From positions 10,248,001 to 10,312,000 of the forward strand of contig NC_053199.1 of assembly GCF_905163445.1 (NCBI RefSeq): a DNA stretch of 64,000 nucleotides, in the 5' to 3' direction. Below the pieces are notes generated by a model. The model did not search any database, had not been told where the DNA came from, and saw only the letters and a program-made list of their open reading frames with translations. The position numbers were made by a program, and so were the translations under genes. The stretch comes from Pararge aegeria. Its lineage: Eukaryota > Arthropoda > Insecta > Lepidoptera > Nymphalidae. This document shows positions 10,900 to 23,344 of this stretch, piece after piece. The stretch's first letter is position 1. Each line of letters opens with the position of its first letter.

Positions 10900-13500
10900 A
10901 CGTGAGCTGAATTAATAGGTTCCCTTTTGCAATATATTTTTTTCTATGCTTACATTTAATATATTTTTGCGATATTTTAGTACTATTTCTTATTTGATGT
11001 TAAATATAATTACTTATGTGGTATTAAGAAACAAAATATGTACTGACAACAATCGGACATCGCACTTGACGATAGTATGTTTTTTTTAAATAACGAAAGG
11101 GTGCAGCTTTTGCTGCCTTTAGTTAACGGAGGTAAAAATACGACGACCCTCACTTTATCTTTGCGACGAGCTCAATAATAAAAATATTCTATATAATATA
11201 ATATAATCTACCTAGTTTCAAGTAAATTACAATACAATGCATTTTGCAATATGATAGTTTTGCTTCCCGCTATTATACGTTGTTTTTATTTTTGAGAAAG
11301 GTGTCATCATAAGCTTAACGTATCTGTGAAATTTTGAAACTCTTTAGTATTGAATTTTAGTCTATCGACAGAGAAATCAATTACTTAATGATATAAAAAA
11401 AAACAGTTACTGAACCTTCGATAACATTAGAAAATATGAAATCTTATATTTTGGAAGCCTCAGTTTCTATAATAAAAAAGCTTATCATCAGTATTTCTTC
11501 CCCTCTTCCTTTCCTATCACATTTGTACAAATAATAAATCTCCGTCGACAAAGTAGTGCGACGCTGAGGCTGACACAAGTAGTACTTGATTCAATTTGTC
11601 ATGGAGTGGACGAAAGTTTTTACTTTTATCCCTCTTCAAATATTTTCTAGCTCTACGTGTTCGTGTTCCTAATATTAATATTTATCAGTAGTTTTTTAGG
11701 CCTCGGTTCAAAGAGAAGAGTGCTTTGAGTTAGATCGATTTATCTGTCACCCGTCATAGGAATTAAACAGATGGACCTATTTAAATTCGGTTATTATATT
11801 CTTATTTTTTAAGATGGTTGTTTCCTTGATGAAGATAAATAGCAAGGTAGACATTTATCGTACACGAAGTCGTAACAAAAGTACACAACGTAAGTAATCG
11901 GACTAGAAATTTGTTTGCGCCTTTTTTTCGGCCTGCCCATTGCCACTTCAGCCTTGTTACTTGTTGATGAGGTATTTCGAAAATTCTGGTTCTCCTTTCG
12001 ATCTACTGATTCCTAATTTGATAACCTAGAGGTACTATGTGCATAGATAGACCTGTCCCTAACCTGCGGAGTGTTTAGAGTTTATAACGAGGCCTACCGT
12101 TAACGACCACGTCATATCGGAGTCGTAAGTAAACCGTCAGTCACTGGCCACACACATGGCTCGAGGATTTGGTATTCAGGCATAGACAGAGTTTTGACGA
12201 AACGATGACAGAAAGTTTTTCGAGCACTCTGAGCTGGATTTGGTGGTTCACCCATTTCTCAAAATTTTATTTTTAAAATTTGTTAGGTTAGTTAGTGAAA
12301 TTTGGTAATATATGAAGTATTCAAAACACTGAAATAATATGATTACCTTGACCTGATGCTGCTACTAGGACTATCTTTGCCTGCTTCGGTCTTATTCGTA
12401 AACGTACATACGGTATTGAGGTGAAGTTTTCTGATGATGAAGCAACAAAGTTTCGAATACAGCGAATAACGCTTCCCACGTCTTCCACTTAAAAAAACGT
12501 TCAACTGCAACACATCTATTATACATCTATAGCAGGAAGAGACAGGAAAACCACTTTTAACAATAGCTTTACGGGAAGCAAATGTTATTATTCAAGCTAA
12601 AAGCATTATAATCTCTACGAAATTGTCCCTGCTAATAACAGATACTCTTGACAAACGAAAGAAAATATTGAGTGGTTTAACATCGTTTTGATTTGTTTTT
12701 AAGTGTTGTACAACAGCTTCTTTCAGGGTTTTTTTTTTTTGAATTAGTGTTGACTATTTGCTCCACAATTCAAGGTTTTAAAGCATGTGAAGGATAACGT
12801 TAACGAATAGAAAAGCTCGGGTATAAATTATCGTTCCGAGTAGATTGAATAGTTAAATAGTTTCTTGTATCAACGTGATAACACATCAACCCCAACCTAC
12901 GAGTACGTTTGTTGTTAGCTTCTTTTAAGATGGGCATGTTGGAAACCCTGGTAGCTTTAGTTAAAGTTAACGAATGTATGTGCTTATGCATTCGTTAATT
13001 TGGATCATTTTACTACCTAGGATTATATGTATGCACCAAAAATGAAAAGAAAAACCTTATAATATCCCATATTATTATATACATGTTAAATCAGTGTTAG
13101 ATTCTTAATATTTTACTTTTACTTTGACTTTTGACATTATAATGTAATATACTTCTACTACTAATAAATACAATAATTTCTCTTAATCGAGTATTAGTAT
13201 AAGTGAAAGTTTTCAGAGGTGGGGTCGCTGTATCCCATTTCGACCTTATGCATAATGTTGGAATTACATGATAAACTAAAAACATTTTTACTACCTGCCG
13301 CTCTTGATAAACGAAAAAAATGTATGTAATGTAAATGTATACTTCGACGTAGTTTTCATTTACTTTCAAACGTTTTATTGTGTTTCATTTCATCGTAATA
13401 AACATTTAAAACGTATTGATTGCGAACAATGTGTTTCATTTTAAATACGTTAAATGTTTGAGGTCAAAGAAGATCCAGGGAGATACTTTGATATAATAGT
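10900..13500. other. Unassigned AT-rich sequence
   Basis: Two short minus-strand frames (12800-12991, 13097-13369) without motifs. No repeat family of this window appears here. Confidence 0.5.
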
Positions 13501-13515
13501 CGTATTTACAGCACA

Positions 13516-13938
13516 TCCCTATCCCTATCCCTATCCCTATCCCTACTAATATTATAAATGTCAATGTAAGTTTGTTTGTTACGCTTTCACGCAAAAACTA
13601 CTTAACCGATCCTCAAGAAACTTTGTACACGTATTCTTGGAAGTGTTAGAAGTAATAAAGGATACTTTTTATCCCGACATTAAGCTTGGTTCCTTTGGGA
13701 GAGGGGATGACTGTTTGACGATTTTACACCATAACTCCGACTAATTATAACCGATTAAAATAAATATTTTTGTATTATAGAGGTTATAATATGTGTTTCA
13801 TGTTGCCCAAACTGTGGTTGGAGATAGAGGATAGAACTCCTCAGCGGACAGCAGCAGACTCCTTTAGATCTACAACTAATTTTAATGCCACACCAAAAAA
13901 CAAAATCAAATGCGGACGGAGTCGCGGGCAACAGCTAG
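13516..13938 (+). mobile_element. Non-autonomous Helitron
   Basis: Begins A/TC with five TCCCTA-type units, then CTACTAATATTATAAATG, a common start of lepidopteran Helitrons. It ends GAGTCGCGGGCAACAGCTAG/T, so host A and T flank TC and CTAG as Helitron biology predicts. It carries no helicase. An apparent frame at 13770-14096 is only chance reading through its end. Confidence 0.8.
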
Positions 13939-13944
13939 TATACG

Positions 13945-14585
13945 ATAAGGTTGTTACTATCTTTGTTTTGATTTACGTAAAAATGAAGTGTTTTTTGTTA
14001 TACAATAGAAGCCGGCACTTCCTACTTGTAGTAGGAACCATGGCCACCAACACTGCGCCAGGAAAGTCGTTAAGCAAGACTCGCAGAGACGCTTAGAGAT
14101 AAGAGTCAGTATTCCAAACAGTGTGAAATATAGTATAGTAGGTTGTAGAAATATAGACAGCTTTTTGTAGGATGAATTAGTCCATTCACTAGGGGTTAAT
14201 ATGACCAGTTTGGGGCTTCCAGCTTTTTTCTTCTACTCCACTGCATGTTAATACTTGACTGGTTTCTCACCGTAACGGGTTAACCTGTGAGTTGTATGGC
14301 AGTAAAATCAAACCATTACCTGCGTACCTACATTACGAGCATGATGACTGTTATTTTTTTTTTTTTAATTACTTAGTTCACAAAACTGACAATCAACTGC
14401 TTACTCTAATATAAACTATAGCACTATTTGGCATTGTTGCGTTTAATTGTTAAATTTAGTCTTTAAATACCCGAAGATAGATCTTAGATAGCCGATAAGA
14501 ATTTTGCAGTACACTGAAATGGCAACACGGGTTGAGGGTGGGAAGAACCGATAAAGTATGTTATATTTTGTATCAATAAATATAT
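13945..14585. other. Unassigned sequence
   Basis: Nothing recognised. Confidence 0.45.
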
Positions 14586-14589
14586 AAGG

Positions 14590-14690
14590 TTTCTAAGAAA
14601 CATCCTACCGGGACGCTAAATGGCATAGCGTCACGTATTTGGGTGGTAACTTGCCACGGTATAAACGTTCCACCAGAATACCAGAACCAA
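14590..14690 (-). mobile_element. SINE-B fragment
   Basis: The reversed body 'accgggacgctaaatggc' followed by GGTGGTAACTTGCCACGG and CCACCAGAATACCAGA. It explains the 64-codon minus-strand frame here. Confidence 0.6.
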
Positions 14691-15159
14691 ACTGTTTCGC
14701 CCAATAGGTCTTCAAAGGAGAGCCAGGATAATTCTTGTTTAGATATTTGTCATGTTCCCAGTAATGTATAATCTTTGAGGCTCTAACTATTCTTGTCATT
14801 GTGTTGTGAGCTTAAAAACGTACTTAACGCGTAGAAATATAGAGTGCTTTTTGTAGAAATAATTAATGTGTGAACTAAACTGTACTAACATTTTTATCTA
14901 CATTGCATGACTGGAACCCGCAACGAAGTAAGCTCCTTTGACATTAAAGTACACAGCTTTCGAAAGAGATTACCGCAGATTAACAACGAACTAAGTGAGT
15001 GGCAGTAGGTACTGAAAGCTCTAGAGATTGCGGACATAGCTACTGCTAAAGGATCAACCTCCCAGTAGTTTTGCACTTATAACTGACTTGACTAACTTAT
15101 GTCCACGTAGAATTTCAGAAATGAAACTAAGCCTACGTCTCAATCACAGTTTCCTTGAT

Positions 15160-15340
15160 TTTTCATCATTATCATTTTAACCGATTTATGTCCACTGCTG
15201 GTCAAAGGACTTTTGCAGGGAGTTTAAAAATTCACGGTCCTGGGCTGCTTGTTTCCAGCGGCCTCCAGCTACTTGTTTGATGTCGTCTGTCCACCTAGTT
15301 GGGGTTGACCAACACTGCGTTTTCCGGTGCAGGGTGTGCT
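15160..15340 (-). pseudogene. RTE-type LINE 3' end
   Basis: On the minus strand this is the C-terminal stretch of RTE-like ORF2, about GQPQLGGQT...EAAGNKQPRTV, with a stop inside. It ends in an ATGATG-type tail (seen as TCATCATTATCATTT at 15163-15177), the usual RTE 3' end. Strongly 5'-truncated. Confidence 0.6.
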
Positions 15341-15597
15341 TTCTTGATTAAAGGTTTTAAAAAATAATCTATTAATTAAAAATTTAAAAAGTCAAGCACT
15401 TTCATTTGACACTCATATTGAGTAGTCAAAAAATGTAAATCTCCATTTTGAGGTGGCGGCCATCTTGGATTTAACATTTGTCATAGTTATAGTATTCTAC
15501 TAGTCAAACCTTTTCATGGTTTTGAAAAAATATATAATCCGCCATTTTGTGGCAGCGGTTTGGCCGTTTGTGAACTATGATGTTACAGACACACAGA

Positions 15598-15900
15598 CAT
15601 CTATCGACTCTATAATGGAGAGTGTTCCGAAGAGTTGTTTGCGTTGATACCTCCTTCCCTGCTCTCTGACCACACCTCACGCCGTAGAAATAAATTCCAC
15701 CCTCATCATGGATGCCTGGTATTCTGATACAGTTCGAAATACCAGATCATTTCTACCGCGCACTTGCAAATTATGGAACAATCTCCCATCTGATGTGTTT
15801 CCTCAAAACACAATCTAGGGTTAACAAATTACTTAAAAGCCGGCAATGGAGATTATGATGAAGAAGTTGATTTTCCTTGCTATAAAAATGTCTTTCTATA
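15598..15900 (+). pseudogene. LINE ORF2 C-terminal fragment
   Basis: Reads NGECSEELFALIPPS, then SDHTSRRR and, after frame changes, a region like the 'LPRTCKLWNNLPSDVFP' end of Jockey/CR1-like ORF2. Multiple frame breaks. No poly-A tail found. Confidence 0.65.
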
Positions 15901-16059
15901 TATAAAACTGTCTATCTGTGTGCTAAATTTTTAAGAGAAACAGTGACATACAAAATTCTTTTATTGGTTATCAAAACAAGCTAAATACTTACTAGCGATG
16001 TTTAAGGAGGAATAAATACTACTACCTGCTAATAGACTTATTGTCATTGTATGTAAAAA

Positions 16060-16450
16060 ACAAATCCTCAAATCTCAAAGACTAAATTGATGGACCAAAA
16101 AGTAGCCCACCTGATGGGAAGTGGAAAACCATTGCCATAAACAGACACTTCGCAGAGCATGACTTCCTGCAAAGTTTTGCCCTGAGTCCATAAACCTGAG
16201 GCGTAAGTGTGAAGTCTCATGTTCCTGTAATTACACCGGCAATCACACCATTCAGTCCGGAATACAGCATTGCAACGATGCTGCTTCATTTCAACGATGC
16301 TGCTTCATTTCAACGATGCTGCTTCATTTCAACGATGCTGCTTCATTTCAACGATGCTGCTTCATTTCAACGATGCTGCTTAGCGGCAGAAATAAGCACG
16401 GTGGTAGTTCCCCGGACGAGCTCGGGCACAAAAAACTTTACTACCACTAA
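16060..16450 (+). repeat. Family J dispersed repeat with 19-bp expansion
   Basis: CCACCTGATGGGAAGTGGAA, TAATTACACCGGCAATCACA, then a 19-bp tandem array (16273-16382) and TTCCCCGGACGAGCTCGG. The copy at 55310-55500 has the same blocks without the array, so the array is a local expansion. Confidence 0.65.
16273..16382. repeat. 19-bp tandem repeat, about 5.8 copies
   Basis: CAACGATGCTGCTTCATTT repeats at 16273, 16292, 16311, 16330, 16349 and 16368 with no visible differences until the last unit. It creates a repetitive frame (16209-16535) that is not a gene. Confidence 0.95.
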
Positions 16451-16802
16451 ACTATGTAAATACTTAGTTGTAAAATCCAAAAGTGCACGCCTCATAATCT
16501 CATTCAATGAAAATGAGATTATTTGTAAATATTAATTAAACTACATCTAATTATACCGTGAAAAGTAATAGTAATTCCTCAAAATACTGAAGACTATAAA
16601 AAAAACCAACTCGATAAGTGAAGTATTTCGCTCGTTATCGTGACCACCCGATACGGGATCCGCACATACAGACACACGGACGTCCAAGACAGAACTTTTG
16701 TTATCATTTTTTTAATTAATTTGAATAATAAAAAGAGATTTAAAAATATTATAAGTGTTAAAAATAGTGTTTTTTCTCAACATTGGCTATTTATAATCTT
16801 AA

Positions 16803-17140
16803 TCTATATATATAAAAGAGAAAGTGTGTGGATATGCTCCGTATAGGCTCCGACCGATTTGAATGAAACTTTCAGGGAATCTCCGGATTGACCTGGCGAG
16901 TAATCCTGTAAAGTTTGGTGACGATCGGAGCACTCCTATTTTTGAACTGTCAAATACAGCTTTTATTTACTATGATGATATTCTATTGTTGGGTGTACAT
17001 GGGTGTAGATAATGATCTTCACCCGCTCGAGAAGAGGATAGAAGAGAATGAATACGGAGAGAAATAAATGATTTAATATATTATGACACTTAAATTAAAA
17101 ATTTAATGATGTTAGTTTATTGTTTAATTACAATAAAGCT
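16803..17140 (+). mobile_element. Helitron copy, 3' end missing
   Basis: Starts A/TCTATATATATAAAAGAG and follows the 37996-38377 element for over 300 bp with few differences. It then departs near 17125, before the hairpin and CTAG. So it is truncated or its 3' end was replaced. Confidence 0.75.
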
Positions 17141-17499
17141 AAAAATAGTCACTTATAAAAGCAATAAAGAATAAAAAAAGTGATATTTTAAGTTGGAGAA
17201 TCACTCGGTGTACGTAATCTGACAGCAATACCCACCTCAACGCTACGCTTATGAGGCGTGCAATAAGTAATAATACAGGTTTGAATGTATAGTTATACCT
17301 AATGAAACCATCAATTAAAACATAACTCCATTAAGATATGTACCATATAACTTACTCATACCGCAAATCTTCAACTCAATTAAATAGCTTTGTTCATACA
17401 ATCAAGATAAGTAGAGCTACACTCAAGTGGAATATCAAGTTTACAGCCTTCTACGAAATGGATACACGTGTAGCTTCTAGTGATGTACTAGTTATTCAT

Positions 17500-17605
17500 C
17501 CGCAGCCTTTTAACACCCACGCTGTAGAGGCCTCTTATGTAAAAGGAGACACAGTTTTAGAGCATAGACCCACCACGCTGATCCATTGTGGGATGGTGGG
17601 CTGGG
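17500..17605 (+). repeat. Family H fragment
   Basis: GAGGCCTCTTATGTAAAAGG, TAGAGCATAGACCCACCACG and GGGATGGTGGGCTGG parallel 2093-2230. Confidence 0.5.
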
Positions 17606-17689
17606 AAAATTCTCTAACATAAAACACACAATAACTAACCATTCTTGGCCCGAAACTTCCAGAATTATTAAATAAATCAAACTGATTTA

Positions 17690-17765
17690 TTTATTTATAC
17701 TTTTTATTAAATACAAAAGGCGGCCTTATCGCTTCGTAGCGATCTCTTCCAGGCAACTTAAGGAA
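17690..17765 (-). repeat. Family G: LINE 3' tail
   Basis: Reversed: AAATACAAAAGGCGGCCTTA and TCGCTTCGTAGCGATCTCTT. Confidence 0.6.
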
Positions 17766-17769
17766 AACA

Positions 17770-18545
17770 AAAGGATAACATACTGCAGGTTGTGCATAAA
17801 AAAAATACATACTAATAACTATATACTTATACTATGAACTAGATTACACAAATAAAATAATACAATATAATAAATATTAAAAAAAAAAAATAATAAACTA
17901 TACTTTAACATATCATAAATAACTATTAATTAATATATTATCACATTTCAGTTTAATGCTTCTTCGTTAAAAGTTGTGACGTCACTATAAATTTGGTTTA
18001 CATTAAATACTAAAATAGTTAATATTTGCTGTGTGTAATTTAGTTGTTCCATTATAAATCTCATCTTAATATTTAATGTTTTGCTAAATAGATTATTCAC
18101 ACTTTAGTTTGTATAAAAGCATCCCGGAAACTTATATGTTAAAATATGATTGGCCTCGTATACAACGTAATTTAATTGTCAACATACCTACCTTTACTTT
18201 CTTACTTACCTCAACTTTAAAACACACCGCACATATTTTCCTTATTCCGTCATTTAACAAGAAAACATAACAATTTGATTTTATATAAATTAGTAAATTT
18301 TACGCTCCGTACTTTCTAATTAGCGACTGAATAAAGTTAATTGGGATAGTAAACGCTTGTTAATGAGCGACCCGAACGTTCGCCACCAGGAAATGTTTGC
18401 ACAAACAGGACATTGTAATAATATAATAAACTTTTTGGTAATTTCGCAAATTAGAAAATTTCAAACGAAATTTAGCGAACCTAAATCTTAATTACCCTAT
18501 ATTAGAAAAGTTCGTTTCATATTTTTTAAATTATATTTAGCATAT
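17770..18545. other. Unassigned very AT-rich sequence
   Basis: Short A-runs and AT-rich text; nothing recognised. Confidence 0.5.
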
Positions 18546-18547
18546 AG

Positions 18548-18840
18548 CTGCGATGATAGCCCAGTGGCAGCGGTGATAGCCCAGTGAGTAGGATTTCGAC
18601 TTCACTTTCAAGGGGGCGAGTTCGAATCCCGGCACCTCTAACATTTCTAAGTTATAAGCGTTTTAAGCAATTAAAATATCACTTCAACGGTGAAGAAAAA
18701 CATTGTGAGGAATAATAGTTCTCCATAGACAGTTCTCCATAATGATCTCAGGTGTGTGAAGTCAGCTTTAACCCCTTCTCATTGTGGGAGGAGACTCGTG
18801 TCTGTAATGGGTTGATATAATGATGATAATTTATTAAAGG
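18548..18840 (+). mobile_element. SINE-C, tRNA-derived, RTE-like tail
   Basis: Head GCGGTGATAGCCCAGTGAGT (A box), B box GAGTTCGAATCCCGG, body with CATTGTGAGGAATAATAGTT and TTCTCATTGTGGGAGGAG, ending GGGTTGATATAATGATGATA. A 'gatagcccagtg' duplication is present at the start. The ATGATG end resembles RTE LINE tails. Confidence 0.8.
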
Positions 18841-18885
18841 TACTTTCTATACCGAAAAATACTGATACTATTATTAAAAAAAAAT

Positions 18886-19139
18886 CCTATATACTACGAC
18901 AATACACACATCGCCATCTAGCCCCAAAGTAAGCGTAGCTTGTGTTATGGCTACTAAGATGACTGATTAATATTTTATGAATAATGCACAAAAATATAAT
19001 GATGTATGTACGTAATATACAGATTAACAACCAAAACATTAATGTTCATTACACAAACATTTTCCAGTTGTGGGAATCGAACCCACAGCCATGGACTCAG
19101 TAAGCAGGGTCGCTGACCAATGCGCCAATGGCTGTCATT
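18886..19139 (-). mobile_element. SINE-A, tRNA-derived
   Basis: The same body reversed: ACTACGACAATACACACATC at its tail side, ATTTTCCAGTTGTGGGAATC next to the B box, head at 19139. Slightly diverged head (AATGGCTGTCA). Confidence 0.85.
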
Positions 19140-19144
19140 AGGGG

Positions 19145-20905
19145 GAAAGTTGGGGACTAAAAGGCATGTTTGCATGTTGTTTAAGCTGCGGGCAGAACTA
19201 TCATCTTTGAGTACCTACTTATTTCTACAGATTAGTAAAGTTATAAAATATAGTCGCGTCGACAAAATATTGTATTTTCAACGGAAAATCGCGTAAGTGT
19301 GCTTCGTTTTTAGGTATTGAATTAGGGACACATTTGCGATATAAGGGCGTGTAGGGAAGCTATCAAATTAGGGGGCCGTATGAAACATTTTCACTCCCCT
19401 ATGTAATTATTGACATTTTGAGAAGAATCTCGAATTTCTGAGGTAAAATTGAGATGGGGTCATGGCAAACAATGCCATATTGGGCCTGGATAAGCCGTGA
19501 ACATTGTTGTGTATAATTTTGTTATTAATTTCCAAAGTTGTTTGTAGAAAGATGTTTGTTCATATTTTAAATAATAATAATAATAATTCTTTATTTTCAG
19601 GCAATAGTCCCATAGAAAAGGTTTGTTTTATAGTACAATAAAAACAATTATAATAAATAAAACTAATGCAGGTGTAAAAAAAAAAGAATTATCTTAAAAC
19701 CTAAAATTAAACTTTTGGAAATTTAAACTTTTGGAAAAAGATTTTATTACCAAATCGAAGAGTACCAAGATTGTTGACATACAATTCGTAACATGACTAC
19801 GATAACCAATACAATATCATAGGTTTATTTTTAAAAGGTTCTTGCTACATAGAGTAACTGCTGAGTTTCTTGCAGGCTGCTTCTCGGTAGTCTGCCTTCC
19901 AATTGGTGGTAAGGTCACTAGAAATAGACAGACATGACGTTCAAAGTGCTTATCGCTATAAGCATATAAGCGTAGTTAAAATAAATGATTTTTTTATTTT
20001 ATTTAAATTTCGATCCGGCTCGAATGAACAATTAATTTTGCTACTATTTTTCTTTATATATTTGCACTACAGTTTATTGAACCAAAAATAAAACTGTGTG
20101 CCTCGGACACATACACGAATAAAATTGTTCTTAACGATTTATACCCAGCCTCAAATTAAGAAGCTACTATATACCTAAAAACAATGATTTATTATTCACT
20201 GTTTTTAGCTATGCAATAAACTGATAATGACGTAAAGAGACCACAGACAAAGAATAGTTTAACTACAAAGATTATATTATAAATAAAGAGGATATAATCA
20301 CTACGTTTAACTTTAGTGCTTTATGCATTGATTTAATATGTTACTATCGTAATGCCTATAATTTACAACTTACATCTTGCCGATCCAACTCGACGTTTCA
20401 ACAATAGTGTTAATTAACCTATATTTATGGTATAGTTAGTTGTACTTCTAGACACAGTATGTTCATGTTTCGTTTGTATTACGGATATTAGCGATATTGA
20501 TCGCACCCCGCAACACGTGTACGCAAAGGGGACTTTTAAAAATATTACGCGATTGCAGTTTTACTTCTATTGTTGCAATATAATGGGAAATTTTCACCGC
20601 AATGTAAAAGTAAGAGCGAAGACTTGACTTGAATTCTTAAACTAAATTTATATACCACTATGAAAACAATGCGAATTGTTATACTTAAAGTGAATTAAAA
20701 ATTCGATATTACCTCCTAATTAAGGTTAAACACTTTATTAAAAAAATAGGTTTTTTTCCAATTATTTTGAATAGCCCCCTATTTCGGTAGATGTCACTTT
20801 TGAAGCCGTAATTTTTAGACATTTGACAAGTTAAACTACGCCGTTGATAAATAATACGCGAACGAAATACGCTTTAACAATGCATTTATTTTAATAATTT
20901 ATTAA
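19145..20905. other. Mostly unassigned sequence
   Basis: A TAA microsatellite and LINE-tail-like text (ATTCTTTATTTTCAGGCAA) near 19570-19680, then the family E fragment. From 19965 on nothing is recognised. Confidence 0.45.
19800..19960 (+). repeat. Family E: LINE 3' end fragment
   Basis: Reverse complement of the family E block: ACTGCTGAGTTTCTTGCAGG, then CTTCTCGGTAG and CTGCCTTCC. Diverged, with small indels. Confidence 0.6.
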
Positions 20906-20908
20906 AAT

Positions 20909-21062
20909 TGTTGACCGTGTTATGTCTCAAAAAGGTGATCTCAATTGGCCACCGAGATCTTGTGATTTAACACCTTGCGACTTCTTTCTTTGGGGCCACG
21001 TGAAAGATAAGTTATTGGGGGCATACAGCAGCCATATAAAGCTTAGACTCACGCTGCGCTGA
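20909..21062 (+). pseudogene. Tc1/mariner-like transposase C-terminal fragment
   Basis: The frame reads GDLNWPPRSCDLTPCDFFLW and then GHVKDKLL before a stop at 21060. The WPPRS.DLTP.DFFLWG block is the conserved region holding the last catalytic aspartate of IS630/Tc1/mariner-type DDE transposases. No terminal repeats found nearby. A SINE-A copy begins about 65 bp downstream. Confidence 0.75.
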
Positions 21063-21125
21063 TGCAATTTCCCTAGCTTATGTAACTACGAAACTAGTTG
21101 ACGATTGTAACCAGGACAGTTTTTT

Positions 21126-21386
21126 TTATAAATAAATATACTACGACAATACACACATCGCCATCTAGCCCCAAAGTAAGCGTAGCTTGTGTTATGGGTA
21201 CTGAGATAGCTGATGAATATTTTAATGAATATAATATATATAAATACATATAATATACGGATAAACACCCAGATTACTGAAAAACATTGATGTTCATCAC
21301 ACCGACATTTTCCAGCTGCGGGAATCGAACCCAAGGCCTTGGACTCAGAGAGCAGGGACGCTGCCCACTGCGCCAATCGGCTGTTG
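21126..21386 (-). mobile_element. SINE-A, tRNA-derived
   Basis: A near-complete reversed copy with the B box in AATCGAACCC and the head CGCCAATCGGCTGT. It follows the transposase scrap at 20909-21062. Confidence 0.85.
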
Positions 21387-21389
21387 AGT

Positions 21390-23340
21390 TACTTACTTAC
21401 GCGTAAGAGTATGTAGTATTGTGCCTTCCAAAATGTTTTAAAATATCTTCAATTTACAGAATTTGACCCGTTTTCCATTCCATTTACTGTTTTTTTTTTA
21501 AATATACAATAAATTAATAAAAGTTAGTGGGCCCAAAAAAACAGTCTCCTTAGGATCATCAAACCTAATTTAAAGTCGAAGTGAAATGTTACTTAGCCAC
21601 TGCAATGGTACTTTGCTTACTAAATGCAATAACTTTTCATATTCATTCACAAGAGGTTAATGGAAAAGTCTCTAAAGTATACAAACCAGCTGCGGTTGAA
21701 TCCGACGGATCAATGAGACGCTATTTGCTCTATTTGAAAGTGGTGGAAGATTAAAAATCTGTATTGAAACTCTGTATGTGCCTCAAAGTAACGATAAACG
21801 GCAGCTTCCTTTAAGATACTACCTGATTTATTTTCAAGTTATTTCCTTGAGAAGTGAAAAATAAAAGCAAACTCTTGCAGTTGTAAAACTGGTACGAGTG
21901 ATAGCAAATGTTTTCCGACCTGTGGATCTTTTATACTGTCGTGAGAAAGTGAGAATGTGAGCAATTATTTATACTGGTATTTATGGTAATGAACTTTTAT
22001 AGGTAGAATAAGTTCGAATGGCTTTTCCAATTTAATTTTGAGGGTTATTGGACAAAGCAGGTCGCGACATTGAAGTTTGAAGTTTGGTGATTTAACGGAA
22101 CAGTGTTACTATTTTTGTGTCGTGATTTGTCTGTTATACCAATTGCTTTTAATTTGACGTTCTCCTTTTACTGGCGGGTTGTATAAGATTTAATGCGTGG
22201 CTACATTAGCAATTTATTGCGATGATTCAGTCACTTTATGCATAATTTACAAAGATCATAGATATGAGTAATAATAGATATTTTTTTTAAACAAATAGAG
22301 AGTTAAGACACCGAGACAAGATATTACAAAAAAATTAAAAGATTATAACTGTAAAGATTTTGTCGCAGGTTTTTAATGAAATCTGATAAAGACTAAGACA
22401 CCGGGAGATATCCTTGCATCGTTTGAGTCCTATCAGGACTGAAGTGGATCGATAATGCAGTCGTATTTATATCAAAACACCCACCTCAATATTATGAACA
22501 TTGGTTGTAAATCAAATATAATTTTAATTGTTAACTATTAATTAATTAAGTAATAATTATTAGCGCATTTGTAAAATTCCTGATCAATTTCATAAAATAT
22601 TTGGCAAATATGAATTCATAGTCTTTAAAAGTTTCATTATTTACCCACTATGAAATTACTGTAAGAATATATTTCTTTGTTTTTGAAACTAAAGTTTTGA
22701 TCTTTTGCAAGTAATGCTGTTCAAAACAAAACAGATGTTACTAAAGTGGTATAAATAGAAGGAAGAAAGATACGGAACCCTCAGTAAGCAAGACTGACTT
22801 GCACTTAGCGGATTTATTAAATTAGAATAAGTTCTGATTATTGGACCATTTCTAGACTCAGTTATAAGTTGGTCGGTGACTGAAGAGAAAGTTTTTCTCA
22901 TAGCTTACATTATTAAGATTCATGACCGTTTCTTTCCTTTTTTCTTAAACTTCGTGAGGCTTGTTAAGCAGTTTCCTAACGGAATCAATTGCAAAGTTCA
23001 ATGCTTATTTAGTAATTTTAACGTTATATAAGCCAAGTTGAAGACGTAGACAGACAAATTCCATCTTCAGCTTAACTTTGAAATAAAATTGTAAAACATT
23101 TCACTCGCTCCTCAATCAAAGAAACCTCTATGCATATTATAGTCTAGCAATTTTGCGTAACTACTTTTTCATCAACTCGTAACGATTATCTCATTTTAGA
23201 ACCTTTACGCTTACATACAATGTATGTATAACTAATTTTAATACACAATATCTTTTCTTATAATAAATCTGTAACTGGAAGATTTCTGTACATTTAATAT
23301 ATTTTGAAAATTTTGACTGGGGTATGCTTTATAATCGATA
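21390..23340. other. Unassigned sequence
   Basis: Nothing recognised; no frame over 75 codons. Confidence 0.5.
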
Positions 23341-23344
23341 CTGA

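Noticed and set aside
13516..13550. Telomere-like repeat (TCCCTA units)
   Set aside because: Insect telomere repeats are TTAGG; this tract starts exactly at a Helitron terminus.
13770..14096. 108-codon frame spanning a Helitron end
   Set aside because: It runs from the Helitron body through CTAG into flanking DNA, with no motif.
16209..16535. 108-codon frame with repeating peptide
   Set aside because: Created by the 19-bp tandem array.
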